A stretch of DNA of 64,000 bases, taken from the NCBI GenBank assembly GCA_043228905.1, contig JBHGNT010000003.1, positions 4,960,001-5,024,000 on the forward strand, given 5' to 3'. Of the stretch, positions 1 through 11,908 are shown in pieces. The position numbers and the translations under genes are program-made. The notes below the pieces were generated by a model, which saw nothing but the letters and a program-made list of their open reading frames with translations, did not search any database and was not told where the DNA came from. Within the stretch, counting starts at the first letter, position 1. Each line of letters begins with the position of its first letter. The DNA is from Azolla caroliniana. Taxonomy: Eukaryota; Polypodiophyta.

Positions 1-471
1 GAGGATAAAAATTTGCCACACCCAGTGGAAAACCAACTTGGTATCACCCTCACTTCTTTGTCAGAGTCTCATTCAAAGTATCTAGACAACGCTCTTCCAT
101 ATATCAATGGTCTCTTTAATGTTTTGACTATAGTTGCTAGGCTCGGGATTTCCTCTGTGGCACCCCTTGCAAGCTCTTTAATACCTGATTGGACACCCCA
201 CCTTAAACTAGCAAAACAATACCCAATGATAGAAAGTACTTTGAAATCAAAAAAAGATACATATAGTCTAAGTACACTAGACTCTTCTTCCAAAGAGTGG
301 CAAAAGTGCTTGGCATCCATATTGATGGAAAAGGGAGGTTTGACAGACCAAAACATAGCTAAGAAGTTTTGCCTCCAACGTGCCATCTATTATGAAGCTG
401 AAGGGAGGACTCGAGTTGCATGGTTATGCAAGACACACTACAGAGGACAACAACCTTTTTCGTTAGGTTGA
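1..471 (+). CDS. Terminal exon of an unidentified protein (5' end outside window)
   Basis: The frame is open from base 1 to a TGA at 469-471 (156 codons). The first in-frame triplets read straight through the left edge and there is no ATG near the start, so this is best read as the last exon, or its end, of a gene beginning outside the window. The protein has a hydrophobic stretch around residues 35-60 (ending near PLASSLIPDW) and then a charged segment containing KEWQKCLASILMEKGG and RTRVAWLCKTHYRG. I do not recognise a family. A repeat-rich, gene-free stretch follows. It could also be a fragment of a mobile-element protein; the length of the open frame is the only support for coding. Confidence 0.35.
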   Translation, partial: EDKNLPHPVENQLGITLTSLSESHSKYLDNALPYINGLFNVLTIVARLGISSVAPLASSLIPDWTPHLKLAKQYPMIESTLKSKKDTYSLSTLDSSSKEWQKCLASILMEKGGLTDQNIAKKFCLQRAIYYEAEGRTRVAWLCKTHYRGQQPFSLG

Positions 472-551
472 ATTACATCGTGTTGTGTGGATTTGAATCG
501 ACAAAATTCTCTCATTGGTTTGGACTTAGGTATACTTTTATTGTAAACTTG

Positions 552-713
552 CATCTGTTCCTTCAGGAAACCTAGATGGGCTTTTATAACTTAAAAATAA
601 TTGTCCCAATTTAGGACTCATGTTGTCACGGACATCTGTTCCTTCATGAAACCTAGATGGGCTTTTATAACTTAAAAATAATTGTCCTAATTTAGGACTA
701 ATGTTGTCACGGA
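552..713. repeat. 81-bp tandem duplication, two copies
   Basis: Copy A 552-632 and copy B 633-713 start with CATCTGTTCCTTCA and end with GTTGTCACGGA. They differ at only a few positions, and a third copy begins (CAT) and stops at once. Confidence 0.9.
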
Positions 714-1555
714 CATGACAATAGTAATGTCAAGATTTGAACTCTTGACCACTTGTGTTAAAATCAAGGGTTATGTTCTAACCTAGAGATCCAAATACAT
801 GTTGATATTATATATATGTCAATAGATTATTAGTAGATTGTCTATTTCAAGTTCTAGGAGTTTTTAGAAAGTTCTAGAACGAGAAGGTTATAGAGGAATT
901 AAGAATATTCTCATGCATGTGCTTTGACTCACAATATAAAACTTGTAACCTCCGAGGTCCCTTTCAAGGGATTCAACACCAGTCATTGACACATCAATAT
1001 AGTATTATCGTTTCGCCTCATCTTGTCTCCTTGATCTTCATCTTTGTCTTCACGCTCTCCATAGCTTCCTAAGTTTATAGTCTCATCTTGCACAACTTCT
1101 AGAGTTCCTAGCCTTGTCACTTCCTATTCCACATTCTTAGCTTTATCAATCATAGCCTTGTCATTTATGCTCCATCATGGTCAGCGGTTGGTGTGTCCAT
1201 GACACATGTCTAGCTTATTAGTGAATTTTTACGAAGTGTATAATGTCTTTTTTTCTAATCAATGTGTCTCTTCTAGGTATGTTACATTGAATGCATTTCT
1301 TTTTAACATAATGAAACCTTTCAAGATGGGTTTAAAGTAATAAAATTATGTAGTTGACTTAATAAACAAAACTAGTCCTCTCCCTCTTAAAAAATCACCT
1401 ATCCTAGCAAAGAAATTATTTGATGCAATAATGTGGCTTAATTAATCTTCTAAATGATCTAAACAACATATGAAGGTACAAAAAATGAGCAAAACATTCT
1501 TCTACTAATTAGGTACCACAATCTTAACCTTACGACAAAGTAGTTAACACCAATC

Positions 1556-1561
<6 letters not shown>

Positions 1562-1586
<25 letters not shown>
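1562..1586. repeat. GA microsatellite
   Basis: Uninterrupted AG dinucleotide run of about 12 units, lying 66 bp left of the Copia LTR. Confidence 0.95.
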
Positions 1587-1651
1587 TGTTGTGGAATAGA
1601 TTAGATACTTGATCATCCATATTGATAAGGCTAATATTGACCTATGCGACT

Positions 1652-1706
1652 TGTAAAGAATCGGGCATGATTCTTGTGCAGCAGAATAGGTTAGAGATGT
1701 GTGTTA

Positions 1707-1751
<45 letters not shown>

Positions 1752-2062
1752 TAGAGGAGAGAAAACAAAAGATAGATTAGAGAGACAATAGAATACTCAA
1801 GAAGATGTATATTACAAAGGAGATTAATCGACCTAAATTACAAAGTAGGAGGAGAGTGCTTTATATAGTCACTCTCTCTATTCATTAACTACCGAAGCTC
1901 ATGGGTCATGGGGAATATGAAAACTCATTAGTTATGTGTCATAGAATATGATTCTATGACACATAGTTAATGTGTACATAAGAGTGGTGACTTTTGACCT
2001 TTGAGTGCACACTCTCAAGGTTGTGTTCACACACTAGACTAGGTTGAGCTTGATTCTCAACA
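1652..2062 (-). repeat. Copia LTR (3' LTR in element orientation)
   Basis: Starts TGTAAAG, ends CTCAACA. Contains a (GT)n(GA)n microsatellite (about 1710-1751) and a perfect 13-bp inverted repeat with a 3-bp spacer (1935-1963, arms TGTGTCATAGAAT and ATTCTATGACACA). About 411 bp, against 399 bp for the partner; most of the difference is in the GA run. Confidence 0.95.
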
Positions 2063-2073
2063 CGCCCCCTCAA
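2063..2073 (-). promoter_or_regulatory. Polypurine tract of the Copia element
   Basis: On the minus strand the bases next to the LTR read TTGAGGGGGCG, a purine-rich run directly abutting the TG end of the LTR, as expected for the plus-strand primer of reverse transcription. Confidence 0.7.
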
Positions 2074-2089
2074 GCTCAACTTTGGTCAG

Positions 2090-2749
2090 CTACTTCGGTT
2101 GATGTCCGCTTTGGCTCGTATGTTCGGACGGTATTCGGTACATCCGGCTCGTATTCCCCCTCAAGCTTGGCAAGTCAAGGACCGCCAATCCAAGGTCTGA
2201 CAGGAATTGCCCAAGTTTGTCGGCTCCTAGGGCTTTGGTGAAGATGTCAGTTGTCTGAAGATTCGTAGTGATATGTTGAAGGTCGAAATCGCCAGCCTGA
2301 ACACGCTCTCGAATGAAGTGATAGTGTACTTCGATATGCTTCGTGCGTGCGTGGAACACCGGGTTCCGAGCCAGATAAATATTGATCATGTTGTTGCAGT
2401 AAAGGAGAATCGGATCTTTGATGGGAACTCCCAGATCCTTTAATATCCTCTTGAGCCATACAGGTTCACATGCAGCCACCGCTGAGACCCTGTATTCAAC
2501 CTCTGTGCTCGAAAGAGCGATGGTTGGTTGCTTCTTGCTACTCCAGGAGATGGCTCCACTTCCGAGGGAGAAGACGAAACCAGAGGTTGATCGTCGGTCG
2601 GCTTTGTAGCTTGCCCAGTCAACATCTGTGCACCCCTCGAGTTGAATTGGCGTGACCGACTTATAGAGAATTCCATAGTCCATCGTTCTGCTCACGTATC
2701 GTAGCACTCTCTTAGCACAATCCAAATGGATATCTTGTGGCGTTTGCAT
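2090..2749 (-). pseudogene. Copia RNase H region (end of pol)
   Basis: Open frame of 219 codons. It carries the Copia RNase H signature: a D in GCTDVDWASYKADRRST, the FSLGSGAISWSSKKQ strand, and ALSSTEVEYR with the catalytic E. Near the C-terminus are the usual HIEVHYHFIRERV and DIFTKAL motifs. It is separated from the RT frame (2885-3607) by at least one stop or frameshift, so it is scored as a broken part of one polyprotein. Confidence 0.85.
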
Positions 2750-2884
2750 GAACTGGTTAAGAAGGCCGACTGGATAGCTCAGGTCTAGTCGAGTGATCGT
2801 GAGGTAGATAAGACTACCGATCAGTTGTTGATATTGAGTCGGCTCACACTCTGTGGTGCCAGAATTGGCATTTAGTTTGAGGTT

Positions 2885-3607
2885 TCAGTCGAGAGGTGTT
2901 GCCACAGCCTTGCACTCAGTCATCCCAAACTTATATAACAAGTTGAGAATGTAGTGTCGTTGGGAGATTATAATCCCGGCTGGAGTCCGAATTACCTCGA
3001 TGCCAAGGAAGTAGTGGAGCTCTTTCATGTCTGTCATCTCGAATTTGTTGGAAAGGAGGGATTTGACATTTTTGATGTCGACTAGATGCTCACCTCCAAT
3101 GACCAGATCATCCACGTACAGGATGATGATCGGACTTTCAGAATCACTTCTTACATAGAGAGAAATGTCGGATTTTGACATTTGGAAGCTGATTCGATGA
3201 AGATATTGTGTTATCTTGAAGTGCCAAGCACGTGGTGCTTGCTTTAGGCCGTAGAGAGGCTTCTTGAATCGGCAGATGGCTTTCGGATTAATGTTGGATT
3301 CGAAGCCGGGTGGTTGTATCATGTACACCTCCTCTTCTAATTCACCTTGAAGAAAGGCGTTCTTGACGTCTATTTGGTGGAGGTGCCACCCTTTCGCCAC
3401 TGCAAGTGCGATCACGATCAGCACAATCGTCATCTTTGCCACCGGGGCAAAGGTCTCTTCATAATCGACTCCATGTGTTTGTGCGTAGCCCTTTGCTACG
3501 AGTCGAGCTTTGTAGCGGTTGACGGAACCGTCGGCATTATACTTCACTTTGTATATCCATCTGCAGCCGATTGCCTTCTTGTGCGGTGAGTGAGGACGAG
3601 ATCCCAT
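2885..3607 (-). pseudogene. Copia reverse transcriptase region
   Basis: 240 codons covering the Copia RT. It has the entry motif WIYKVKYNADGSVNRYKARLVAKG, then QIDVKNAFLQGELEEEVYM with the first catalytic D, LYGLKQAPRAW, and the YVDDLVIGG active site. The frame is closed by stops on both sides relative to integrase and RNase H, so the polyprotein cannot be made in one piece from this copy. Confidence 0.9.
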
Positions 3608-3657
3608 GTCTCATTCTTGCTGAGGGCTTGCATCTCCACGTTCATCGCTTCGACCCA

Positions 3658-4944
3658 TCACGGATCTTTTGCGGTTTCGGCAAAGCTCTCTGGTTCTCGA
3701 ACTGCTACCAGCTTCATCATAAAGGCATAGTGGTATGCCATATAGTCGTTGTAACCAAATCGGCTAACCAGATTCTTCTCTCGGGTGGAGTGAGGGAGTT
3801 TCTCATTTGCCGATGTGAGTGCTTTCTCAACTCCGGGTGACCTCATAAGAGGCACATTAAAGCCATCGAACTCACTATCGAGTGAATGAGTTGATTCGTT
3901 GCTGTCAAAGTGATCGTCTTCATATTTTGGCATTTTGGCCTTCCCTTTGTTCATCTTTGGACTTGGCTGAGATGAGTTTTGGTTGCTCGGAGGCTCTTGT
4001 GGTCCGCTCAATCTGGTTGAGATCGGACTGTCTTCGAGTATTGACCTTAGTGGATCATTGTCTTCTGTGTTGTCAAGGTCATTCGTAGATGGTTCGGGAG
4101 GAGTCAGCTCGGGTTTGTACCATGATGTCGATTCATCAAAAACAACATCCCAACTTACACGAGTCTTCCGAGTAGAGGGGTTGAAGCACTTGTACCCCTT
4201 TTGCTCCAGTGAGTACCCCACGAGGATGCACTTCTCTGATTTTGGGTCAAGCTTTTGCTGCTTCTCATCAGGAATGTGTACATTTGCAATGGAGCCGAAT
4301 ATCCTTACATGGGATAGATCCGGCTTCTTCCCATAGTATTTCTCGTGTGGGGTGACCCCGTGCACTCCGGATGTTGTGCACTGGTTCATGAGGTAAACGG
4401 CGGTATTTGCAGCTTCTGCCCAATATGACTTGGGCATATACTTCTCATTTAGCATGGCCCTTGCTACTTCGAGGATTTGTTGATTCTTACGTTCGGCTAC
4501 ACCGTTCTGTTGTGGTGTGTGTCGGCAAGTGAATTCTCGCCGATTTCCTTCTTGTCGAAGGTATGCCGTGAACGCATCGGAGAAGTATTCCTTTCCTCCG
4601 TCCGACCGAAGACATCGTAAATGACGCCCTATTGTCTTTTCGACTTCGCTTTTGAATTTTTGGAAGTGTGTAAACACTTCGCTCTTCATCCTCATGGGAA
4701 AGATCCATGTGTATCTAGAGAAGTCATCAATGAAGGTAACATAGTACCGACATCCTCTGAACGTAGCCATTTGTGCCGGTCCCCACACATCCGAGTGGAC
4801 TACGTCCAATAGGCCTTTGCTCACGTTCCTCTCCTTCGGGAACGGGTGCCAATGTTGCTTGCCGAATTGGCATGCTTCACGTACTCCTTCAATCTCTTTC
4901 TTTTTGAAAGTCGGGAGCCCGATGACGACTCCTTTGGATTGCAT
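3658..4944 (-). pseudogene. Copia integrase region and linker to RT
   Basis: 428 codons. The rve integrase core shows the DDE triad: HSDVWGP, CLRSDGGKEY, and ERKNQQILEVARAML with the E. It is followed by VRIFGSIANVHIPDEKQQKLDPKS and the CILVGYS element typical of Copia, then a serine-rich acidic linker towards RT. In the HHCC zinc region just upstream, the expected first cysteine of the CxxC pair reads R (in REACQFGKQ), a likely inactivating change. This is a contiguous part of a broken polyprotein. Confidence 0.9.
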
Positions 4945-5339
4945 CGCCTTGAGTTTGTTGAGATTGATATGGCCAATTCTTTTATGCCATAGCTCTATGT
5001 CGGTGTCGGATTTGAGCCCTTTGCGTACATGGCCGATTTCACCTCGTTTGACTCGAGGATAACCATTCTACCTTCCCTCCGACCCTGAGCGATGAGTCGG
5101 CCTTCCTTCTCAATGAAGCAACCACCTTGGTTGAATCGAACTTGCATCCCTTGCTCCACTATTTGGCCGATTGAGACCAAATTCTTCGTTATGGTGGGTA
5201 CATGTAATACATTTTTTATGCAAGTTTGTTCGCCATCTTCCCCGAATGGGACATTGCCAATATGTCAAATCGGATGAGTGGTGTCATCCCCGGTCTCGAC
5301 ATAACCGGGTTGATTCGGCTCTCGAAGGTCTTTGAACCA

Positions 5340-6461
5340 TTATTGATGGGACGTCATATGGTTCGAAGCACCGGAATCGACAAACCATACATCTTCTGGA
5401 TTTGAGGCATTAGTCGAAGTAGATGCCGACATAGAATGCGCTCTATGTCTCATCACGGACATTCCGCCGTGATTGTCATAGTCGGAGTTGATGGCATAGT
5501 TGGTGAGTTGTCGGCTAGTGGAAGCCGACTCGCGTATCTTCTTACGGCATTCTTCTTCGTGGTGACCGATTTTCTTGCAATATCCGCATTCGACCATGCT
5601 TTGTCGATTCGGACCGGAATGGAAGCTCCCCGTTCTTCCGAAGGTTCCTTGATGGCTTCCATCTTGATGTCGAAATTGCGAGTTGTTTTCGTAAGTTGGG
5701 CCTCGTCCGGCTCGTCCTTGGCCGAATCGGCCTCTTCTTACACAGCCGCGTCCTCTTCCTCCGTCCGAAGGCCTGTAGAGCATGTGGCCTTCCAAGGCGT
5801 TGCTCCTCGTTCGAACATGGTTTCTTCGATCAACAACATAGATTGAAGATCGAAGAAGGAGGGTGGATTCTCCCGTGCTATTACGGCGGTCCACATCGCG
5901 CCGAATCGTGGTGCAAGGCCATTGAGGCATATTTGCACCATCTCATCATCGTCCACATTGACACTTATCGAGCCAAGTGAGTCACAAAGCTCCTTGATCT
6001 TCAAGGTGTAGCTTGTGATGGACATATCCCTTTGTTAAATGTTGCTCAACTCTTGGCGGAGTTGAGGCTTTCTCACGGTAGTGTTGGCGGCGAAAATCTT
6101 TTGTAGATTCTCTCACGCTTCCTTCGGCGTCTCGGCTTCTCGAATGTACCCGAGCATGTGGTCGTGAACTCATGTCACCCACGTTGCATAGTCGACGTCT
6201 TCCGGGTTGGGTCTATTTTCTTGTGCTCCCTTGATGTAACCCCAATAGCCTTGGCCGACAAGGTATTGGTGCATCTTGTACTCCCAAGATGCGAAGTTGT
6301 TTCGGTCCAACTTCTCGGTAGGGAGAGCCCTCCCCATTTGAGTATTCATTGTCGATTAAGCTTTCTTTCTTCTTTTCCTTCTCTCTCGAACACGAGCTAT
6401 ATAGTGGTACTATGATAGCGATGAGCCGGTTCTTCTTGAACATTGGCGTAGAGCACAACAC
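5340..6461 (-). pseudogene. Copia gag and protease region, frameshifted
   Basis: Gag-like sequence is spread over three frames (about 6460-6180, 6025-5738 and 5930-5340). Recognisable parts are TSYTLKIKELCDSLGSI and LNGLAPRFGAMWTAV of the gag (UBN2-type) domain, a CCHC zinc knuckle CGYCKKIGHHEEEC (C-x2-C-x4-H-x4-C), and the protease active site WFVDSGASNHMT at the end. The frame changes and stops show the gag-protease part is dead in this copy. Confidence 0.85.
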
Positions 6462-6505
6462 ACGATCACGATGAGACGAGTGGGCTAGATCGAGCTACCA
6501 AATCA

Positions 6506-6516
6506 CTCTGATACCA
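6506..6516 (-). promoter_or_regulatory. Primer-binding site (initiator tRNA-Met)
   Basis: The minus strand reads TGGTATCAGAG directly inside the right LTR. This matches the 3' end complement of initiator tRNA-Met used by most plant Copia elements, and it fixes the element's orientation as minus. Confidence 0.9.
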
Positions 6517-6571
6517 TGTAAAGAATCGGGTATGATTCTTGTGCAACGTAATAGGTTAGAGATGTGCGTTA

Positions 6572-6609
<38 letters not shown>

Positions 6610-6915
6610 GAGAGAAAACAAAAGATAGATTAGAGAGACAATAGAATACTCAAGAAGATGTATATTACAAGGGAGATTAATCGACCTAAATTACAAAGTA
6701 GGAGGAGAGTGCTTTATATAGTCTCTCTCTCTCTTCATTAACTACCGAAGCTCATGGGTCATGGGGAATGTGAAAACTCATTAGTTATGTGTCATAGAAT
6801 ATGATTCTATGACACATAGTTTATGTGTACATAAGAGTGGTGACTTTTGACCTTTGAGTGCACACTCTCAAGGCTGTGTTCACACACTAGACTAGGTTGA
6901 GCTTGATTCACAACA
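6517..6915 (-). repeat. Copia LTR (5' LTR in element orientation)
   Basis: Starts TGTAAAG, ends CACAACA. Carries the same (GT)n(GA)n run and the same 13-bp inverted repeat (6788-6816) as its partner. The element promoter would lie here. Confidence 0.95.
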
Positions 6916-7699
6916 CAACCAAATCAACATATCATTTTGTGTTTTAGACCTTCCTAACAAAAGGGGCTACTACTATGTAATAAAAATTGTTGATGTGAAA
7001 ATAACGCAAATATGTGCTCAGTTGATCGATGAACGGACACCTTCAATGTGGATAGTTGGTGCTATGAATGCACGAGAGGCAAAATCATCAAGATCTATTT
7101 TGAGAGAGGCTTGCAGTCCACATCCCCTCGGTTCCCAGAAATTTGGATGTTGATTGCAGGCTTCACCATGTGGTATGTATGGGAAGCATGTTGCCTAAAG
7201 GTTTTCCAAGATCTGGGACGCCCCCTGGAGGAAGTGATCAGGGATATATAGTTCGCGATTATCAGCTTCCTACAAGGGCAAATGGATGATGTTTGCAGCC
7301 ACTCCAACGACATGCTCACTACCCGTTTGTGCTTTTGGTAGAAATTGTTGAACACACCCATGGAGACACAAGGAGGAAGTGGCCCAAGGTGGAACTACCA
7401 ACCCCCACGCTGACTATTTCCTACTCATCTCCCACCCTCCCTTCGTTGTAGGCCCCAGAAGTTGGCTCGTACTAGATGACACTGAAGGGCACCACGTTTA
7501 GCTATAGGTATCTACTTACATTAAGTAGTTAGTTCGAAGCGCTATGTATGTAGTCTCATTTTCTTAAACTTGGTCGGAGGGTGATTCCCCAATTAATGTA
7601 TAAGCCTCCTTGTATAGTCAATTAAAGTAGTTATTTGATGTTGAAACATTTGTATACACCGTGCTTTCCATAGAGATCATATAGGTATTGGAGGCAATC

Positions 7700-8300
7700 T
7701 ATCCCATAACTACTTTAATTGCAAAGAAACATCCAAGCCAACATTATAAGATACAACAAGAGTACTCACATCCAAATCGTTAATTTAGAAAGAATGATTG
7801 GAATCCATCTCATAAGATTATGAAATGAACTCCAAACAACTTCGGAATTCAAAGTCAACTCCAAAACTTTATAACCAATGTACAACCGCAAAAACAATGA
7901 TGAATTGCTTCTTGTGATTGGCAAACTAAACAAGCTACTTGACCATAGGGTATTCACATACTAACTGGAACTCTACACCAAACGAACAACCTTTGGAAAG
8001 CTCTAATTCTTTGAGCAATTGGAATAGTTCCAATCTAACCCCAAAATTTCCGTGAAAATTGGTTTGAAAACACTTTAGTATTGCAATAAGCCTCCCAAGA
8101 AAATTACTAACAATTCTTATTATGAAAAATATGTCTAGCTAACTTTAGCAAGCATTGAGAAAAGCTAATTACTTTACCGTCCAATGCAAATGAATCCTTC
8201 CAAACAAAAACTCCACAAAGTCCAAAGTAACCACACCTATGGATGCATATCCAACACTCATTAAACCCATCCACTTTTACATCTACAGATTCCGCTCAAT
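7700..8300 (-). mobile_element. Decayed non-LTR reverse transcriptase tail (zf-RVT)
   Basis: The minus strand around 7800-8030 reads a C-x2-C...H...C pattern (CLVCQSQEAIHHCFCGC) followed by a W, which resembles the zinc-binding domain (zf-RVT) at the end of plant LINE ORF2 proteins. Stops are frequent, so only a remnant is left. The limits are approximate. Confidence 0.4.
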
Positions 8301-9029
8301 TGACTTATCATCAGATTGGCTAGCCATAATATTTACTCTATGAACATCGGTGTATCATAAGATCTCCATGTATACAATGTTAGGCACCAATCTACCATCA
8401 TCCAAAACTTTCAAAACAACTAAAAGTCATTATTCCTTCCCATCATACTCACAACCAACATTCGTGTAAACTAAAAAATAACCCACATAGACAAACCTCA
8501 CTAACATAAAAGTAGTGAGTATTCTAAAAATAATTGGCCACCACACAACAATTATGGAGTTGAACATCAGTGGACCACCATGAATGCTTTATATAATCCT
8601 CAAACACTCTTACAATCAGATGAACATCCATTTCAGCAAATTGTTATGCCCTTGGTCCATTTGATTTCTACAAATATTATGCAAACTTGAGACACCCTCT
8701 CTACAATTGAACCTACTACCATAAACATAGCTTCAAACTTTTACATCAAACCTATGTAAAGTACATTTTATTCGGATTTATTAAAGACAGGGTGCAGTTG
8801 AAACTCTAAAGAGAAAACCTTTATGCCAACAATATTCTATGAAGGCTGTCATAAACCATCAAAATGATGTCTAAACATTTTTAAGTGTATGATCATTAAA
8901 GAGAAACGTCAATATACTACACTAACATTGTCTCGTAGCTAATCATGTGGCCAAAATACCACGTGTATTGCTCAAATCTTCGGTCTAGTACTATAATGGC
9001 CTAATGCAGACAATAGCTGCTCCAAGAGG

Positions 9030-9337
9030 TTTTAGTTTGGCCATGAATGGGAACCTAGGTTAATTCGTATTATTGTTTATCATTGTCTTAACTTATTCTC
9101 ATACTCTTACTGAAATATGTTGAATTAATTAGTGTCAGATTTAAAAGCAATTTTCTTATTATATGTATGTATAAATATAGAAGTTTTATTTTGGTAATGA
9201 ATGGGAACCTAGGTTAATTCGTATTATTGTTTATCATTGTCTTAACTTATTCTCATAATCTTAATGAAATATGTTGAATTAATCAGTGTCATATTAAAAA
9301 TCCATTTTCTTATTATATGTATGTATAGATATAGTAT
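9030..9337. repeat. About 154-bp imperfect tandem duplication
   Basis: The phrase AATGGGAACCTAGGTTAATT and about 120 following bases recur at an offset of 154 (first near 9045, second near 9199) with small differences. Confidence 0.85.
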
Positions 9338-10832
9338 TTTTCGTCATAAATGAAACAATATTTAATAGAAGAATTAAAAAGTATATATATGTAATCGAAT
9401 TGAGCACACGGATTCTATTAGGCTAATTCCTACATCTTATCAAATTCGTATCTCATCCCTAATGTCATACATTACATCCCTAATAAGTTTTTATATCATT
9501 TATATGGGTTCTTCCTTCGCACTTTGTAGAATGCATTGAATTAGATTCTTTGGGCAGAACCTAGATTTTCAAATAGTAAAAAACAGCAATGAACATATCA
9601 AGAAGAGCAAGAACTGTAAACGACATAGCTAAAAGAACAAACCCTAGGATGTGGGCTTGTGAACTTCCTCATCAGCTTCAACTACATCAAGGGAATGAGA
9701 CAAGCATAAATGTTGCTTCTTCAACTAAGAGAGCTATGGAAATTAGTATTGTGTGACTCCATTGAAATATTGTTCACGCAAATTGTTAACTCGATGAGTG
9801 AGAGTAATAGCATTCAAGACGACATAATCATAACTCAAAACTCAATATTAATGAATTCAAAGTTTTGGACATCACACAATTTTTTTTCAAATGTTTATTA
9901 GTGGCATACTCTTGAGAATCTATTAGCCAAAAGAACAACTAAAAGTATTGTAACATACTAGCTTCTAAGCTATATTAGTGTTCCCATGCCCATGCTTTCA
10001 CCATTACAAAACAGTGCGTTAAACAATCAAGACAAATCTCTCTCAACTAAGTCAACACGCCCTAAGTAGGAATCTTAATAATGTCTAGAGTTACACCACC
10101 TTCCCGAGTTCATGTTGCTAGTATGGTACGCCTTCTACCCTATTGTACAACACAAGTAGAAGTGGGTGTCAATCGTGCGACACCTAGAAACAATTATGTT
10201 TTCATGACGAAACTCTCTCAAATAACTAATCTCACTCTCTTTGTTAGGATTCAACAAGAGACGAACCATTTAGAGAAGCTAATTCGTTATCTTTTATACC
10301 TTATTGCAAGTTGGGCGCATTTGTCTTTGTTTCTCCCTTGGAAAAAAGTTGACAAAATTAAAAAACATTAAAGCTGCTTATTTAAAATAGAAACTAAAAC
10401 AACTCTTTAACAAGTCTCCTCTCTCCTTACTCATCGGTAGAAATCATGATAAAATTAGAAGTAAAAACAAAAGCATTGTTATAACTACACTTAAATCGGT
10501 ACTTTGGGTCACCAGTTCATATGGAATTTTCTTTATATTCGTGGACAGCCTTACTTTTTATACAATAAGGCTTGACAAATGAAGATATGGTCTAATGGGG
10601 ATGTAAATAATCCGTCAATCAAATATTTTAAAAGACTACATTTCTTAAACTAAAATTACAAGAAACTATTATCTCCACATACTCCATTTAAGCAGAATTG
10701 TGTATTATCTATGCCAACATGAGTATATCCCTCAATCCCCGGGCAACATTTACTCCTACAAATTGAGTTTCCAGATAATGTTAAAAGTATGTGCCCTACA
10801 ACCTAGAAGTTTCTAGGGCATGTGTACATGTG

Positions 10833-10886
10833 TCCAAACTTTGAAGTACCTCCAAACTTTGAAGTACCTCCAAACTTTGAAGTACC
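10833..10886. repeat. 18-bp unit, three perfect copies
   Basis: TCCAAACTTTGAAGTACC occurs three times head to tail. Confidence 0.95.
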
Positions 10887-11908
10887 TTATCCAAGATTAT
10901 AGTTCTATATGTGTGTGTGTGAGTTTATATATATGTATATATATACATACATTTTGTTAAATTTCATAGGAAAAAGGTCGAAGAGATTATGATTATGAGC
11001 TCTCTATATCAATGTTAGCATCCCAATCATTCTAAGTCCATTGGCAACAAGGATTGCCAAAGTACCTCCTAAAGGAATTAACAGAAGAGCATGTCTCAGC
11101 ATAAGTAGTAGTACTAAAATTATCCCTCTTTATGACATAACTTGCAGACCTTCTCAACTCAACAAGGCATGACTCTGTTGAATGGCGAATATTGATCCAT
11201 GTCGTCTTACTCTTTAGATGAATGTGGTCTTGCCTAATAAGTTTGCTAGAAATGATGCATCCCAAAGAGGATCATGAGCACAGAAAATATAGAGAACCAA
11301 GTCCACTCTCTTTTAACTGATTTCCACTGATTGACAGATGACTCAAAAATGGGCACGGAAACAGAATTTGCTCACAAAAGAAATGTGAAAATTAGTAGTT
11401 CTTCGATCTTAAAACTGTTAATTTTCCATTGAACTTTCTGATCTTACACTCAAAGTACAGTGATTTATAAGTCAAACAGGTTGCAAATGCTCAGTATGAA
11501 AATGAATTTTCTGACCTCAAGAACTGGCTTGCACTTTAATTTGACATAATAAATGCAAAGAGTCAGAAGACAAAGAATACTGGAGATGCTTGGGATAGCA
11601 ACTCTTAGGTGATGGTGGGAGTATAAATGTGCATGATCACATTCATCCATAATGATGCAGTATGTCCTTTTCACTGCCAATGGTAGGACCAATCATTGAT
11701 ACCCTGATCTCAACCATGCCATTTAAAGGACAGCAGGATACATCTATATGCTTACATTGAAATGAGGGAATCCTATAAGTATTTGATCCAACCACTTCAT
11801 GCCATGTTCATCCGTTGAAGACTTCTTTGGTCCATATATTTTGCTTCATGCTATCTGCGTGTATTCTTGGCAAGACTTCCACCGGCTATATTGCTATTAA
11901 ATCTCCCA

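Larger units (their letters stand above)
472..1651. other. Intergenic stretch, repeats only
   Basis: No open frame of note. It holds an 81-bp tandem duplication (552-713), AT-rich unique sequence and a GA microsatellite (1562-1586), and it ends at the left LTR of the Copia element. Confidence 0.6.
1652..6915 (-). mobile_element. Copia-type LTR retrotransposon, minus orientation, ORFs broken
   Basis: Two near-identical direct repeats (1652-2062 and 6517-6915) begin TGTAAAGAATCGGG and end CAACA, the TG...CA ends expected of LTRs. Between them on the minus strand lie, in Copia order, gag with a CCHC knuckle, a DSGA aspartic protease site, integrase, reverse transcriptase with YVDD, and RNase H. 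Just inside the right LTR is a primer-binding site matching initiator tRNA-Met (6506-6516); just inside the left LTR is a purine tract (2063-2073 complement). By eye the LTRs differ at roughly a dozen positions plus microsatellite length, so the insertion is not brand new. The flanking pentamers (CGACT left, CAACC right) match at only three of five positions, so a target-site duplication is not clean. The frame is interrupted several times, so the element is probably non-autonomous now. Confidence 0.95.
6916..11908. other. Intergenic, decayed repeats, no supported gene
   Basis: Mostly AT-rich sequence full of stops in all frames. It contains a decayed RT-element tail (about 7700-8300, minus), a roughly 154-bp tandem duplication (9030-9337) and an 18-bp triplet repeat (10833-10886). 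The 3' UTR and terminator of the PP4R3 gene should lie just below 11909, but I see no clear signal. Confidence 0.5.

Noticed and set aside
7048-7251. Plus-strand 67-codon frame with IAGFTMWYVWEACCLKVF
   Set aside because: Faintly like the end of plant RT proteins, but too short and isolated, and the nearby zf-RVT remnant is on the other strand.
10081-10371. Plus-strand 96-codon frame
   Set aside because: No family, AT-rich repeat surroundings, no splice partners.
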